The translations under genes were made by a program, and so were the position numbers. Under the pieces are notes generated by a model that saw only the letters and a list, made by a program, of their open reading frames with translations, had not been told where the DNA came from and searched no databases. Below are positions 63,265 to 64,000 of a stretch of 64,000 nucleotides of DNA, one piece after another. The first letter of the stretch is position 1; every line of letters begins with the position of its first letter. Source of the stretch: Anaeramoeba flamelloides (lineage: Eukaryota; Metamonada; Anaeramoebidae); the NCBI GenBank assembly GCA_027625915.1, contig JANTQA010000036.1, positions 615,501 through 679,500 of the forward strand. Direction: 5' to 3'.

Positions 63265-64000
63265 TAAAACTCAAAAATAAAAGTCAGTGTGTCCAAAATA
63301 ATGAAACAAGTGGAATATAAAATCTATTGGTTAATTTGTTGAAATTTCACCAACAATTTATAGATTGATCAAATAATAAGATAACATCAACCAATTGTAT
63401 GTGGTTTTTCCTAATTTAATAAAATCAACTTAAACCTTCTATCACCCATTTAAAAAATAATTCCAGATCTAACCAAACAGTTTATGCAACTGCAAAAAAG
63501 GATATGAATACAAAACAAAAAAAAAAATGAAATAGTTTGAAAAATCAATTTTTTTTTCCAAATTGAATGTAAAGTACAGTGTTGTAATTCTTCCAACTGT
63601 TTAAACTGTGTCCAAATTTATGGAATATAGTTTGTATATTTACTTAATAAAATTAAGTACTATTTTTTTCTGATTAATATTTTTTGAAATCTAGCTTAAA
63701 ACTTTGTTCAATTAAACACTGGGATAAATTTTTTTAGAATCAAAACACTCTCAACTTTTGAATATCAAAAATATTTTTTAAATTACTGTACACTTTTTTA
63801 TTTTTTTAAAAAAAAATGAGGCTGAGAAAATTTTGAAATTAAAGAATAAGTTAATATATTAAATTCTAATTTTTTACAGAGAGTTTATCTTTTTAGTTGA
63901 AATTTTTTTTTTAATTTTACCATTTAAAAATAAAAAAAAACATTTGAAGACGAAATTAATCCCTTTTCTGATAATAAAATTCCCTTAATTAAGAATTTGT

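Larger units (their letters stand above)
59640..63625. mobile_element. 4-kb inverted-repeat structure G with about 500-bp arms
   Basis: Left arm about 59640-60165, right arm about 62885-63625 (longer because MITE H1 is inserted). Matching blocks in inverted order include AAATTTGGACACAGTTTAAA, GGTTAGATCTGGAATT, ACCACATACAATTGGTTGAT, TTAACCAATAGATTTTATAT, CATTATTTTGGACACACT and GGGTGTGTCCAAATTTTAGG. TTTGGACACA-type ends recur inside each arm, so each arm may itself be a shorter element. No transposase seen between the arms. Confidence 0.7.
59167..64000. other. Region downstream of G-alpha to window end
   Basis: No host gene recognised. Dominated by the large inverted arms at 59640-60165 and 62885-63625, with a LINE remnant (62335-62690) and MITE H1 (63062-63264) within their span. 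A minus-strand ORF at 61224-61481 (85 codons) ends in mixed-composition residues but matches nothing I recognise. Confidence 0.6.

Overview
The window is nuclear DNA from a very AT-rich unicellular eukaryote. Spliceosomal GT-AG introns, core histones and a full eukaryotic signalling and trafficking toolkit are read directly; the stops used are TAA and TGA and the code looks standard. The mix of K/E- and S-rich low-complexity linkers, a Hippo-type kinase, PDK1 with its PH domain, Rab2, a G-alpha subunit and RhoGAP would suit a free-living amoeboid protist. An Anaeramoeba-like metamonad is my first guess and an amoebozoan the alternative. This is inference only, because no rRNA or organelle marker is present.

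Layout. Eight protein genes are supported: (1) 4710-10407 (+), the 3' part of an MST/Hippo Ste20-family kinase, two exons here, with the N-lobe upstream of the window; (2) 15432-15737 (-), histone H4; (3) 16893-17438 (+), a histone H3 whose tail is lengthened by G-X-K triplets, divergent from H4; (4) 23298-27698 (+), a kinesin-5 (BimC) motor; (5) 31485-33568 (-), a PH-RhoGAP-SH3-coiled-coil protein; (6) 36027-42583 (-), PDK1 in five exons; (7) 47841-49773 (+), Rab2 in four exons; (8) 53033-59166 (+), a heterotrimeric G-protein alpha subunit in four exons with one apparent single-base frameshift. Exon boundaries were set by splice signals, phase agreement and family alignment from memory. No tRNA, rRNA, CRISPR or prokaryotic features were seen.

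The rest, about four fifths of the window, is AT-rich intron and intergenic DNA packed with short non-autonomous elements. There are at least eight families of inverted-repeat (MITE or foldback) elements, several with TA target duplications, often nested. There are also two remnants of a LINE 3' coding end and a distinctive hairpin-array element that sits inside one of those LINE remnants. Intron size is bimodal: most introns are 110-1000 bp, but three are 3.8-4.5 kb and carry these elements.

How the genes fit together: MST, PDK1, RhoGAP, Rab2 and G-alpha are signalling and trafficking regulators of cytoskeleton and membrane, kinesin-5 is a spindle motor, and H3/H4 form a divergent histone pair. 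There is no operon-like linkage. The most unusual observations are the H3 tail, the hairpin-array element with a filled and an empty site in the same window, and the four GTMVIR-type repeats in the MST linker.
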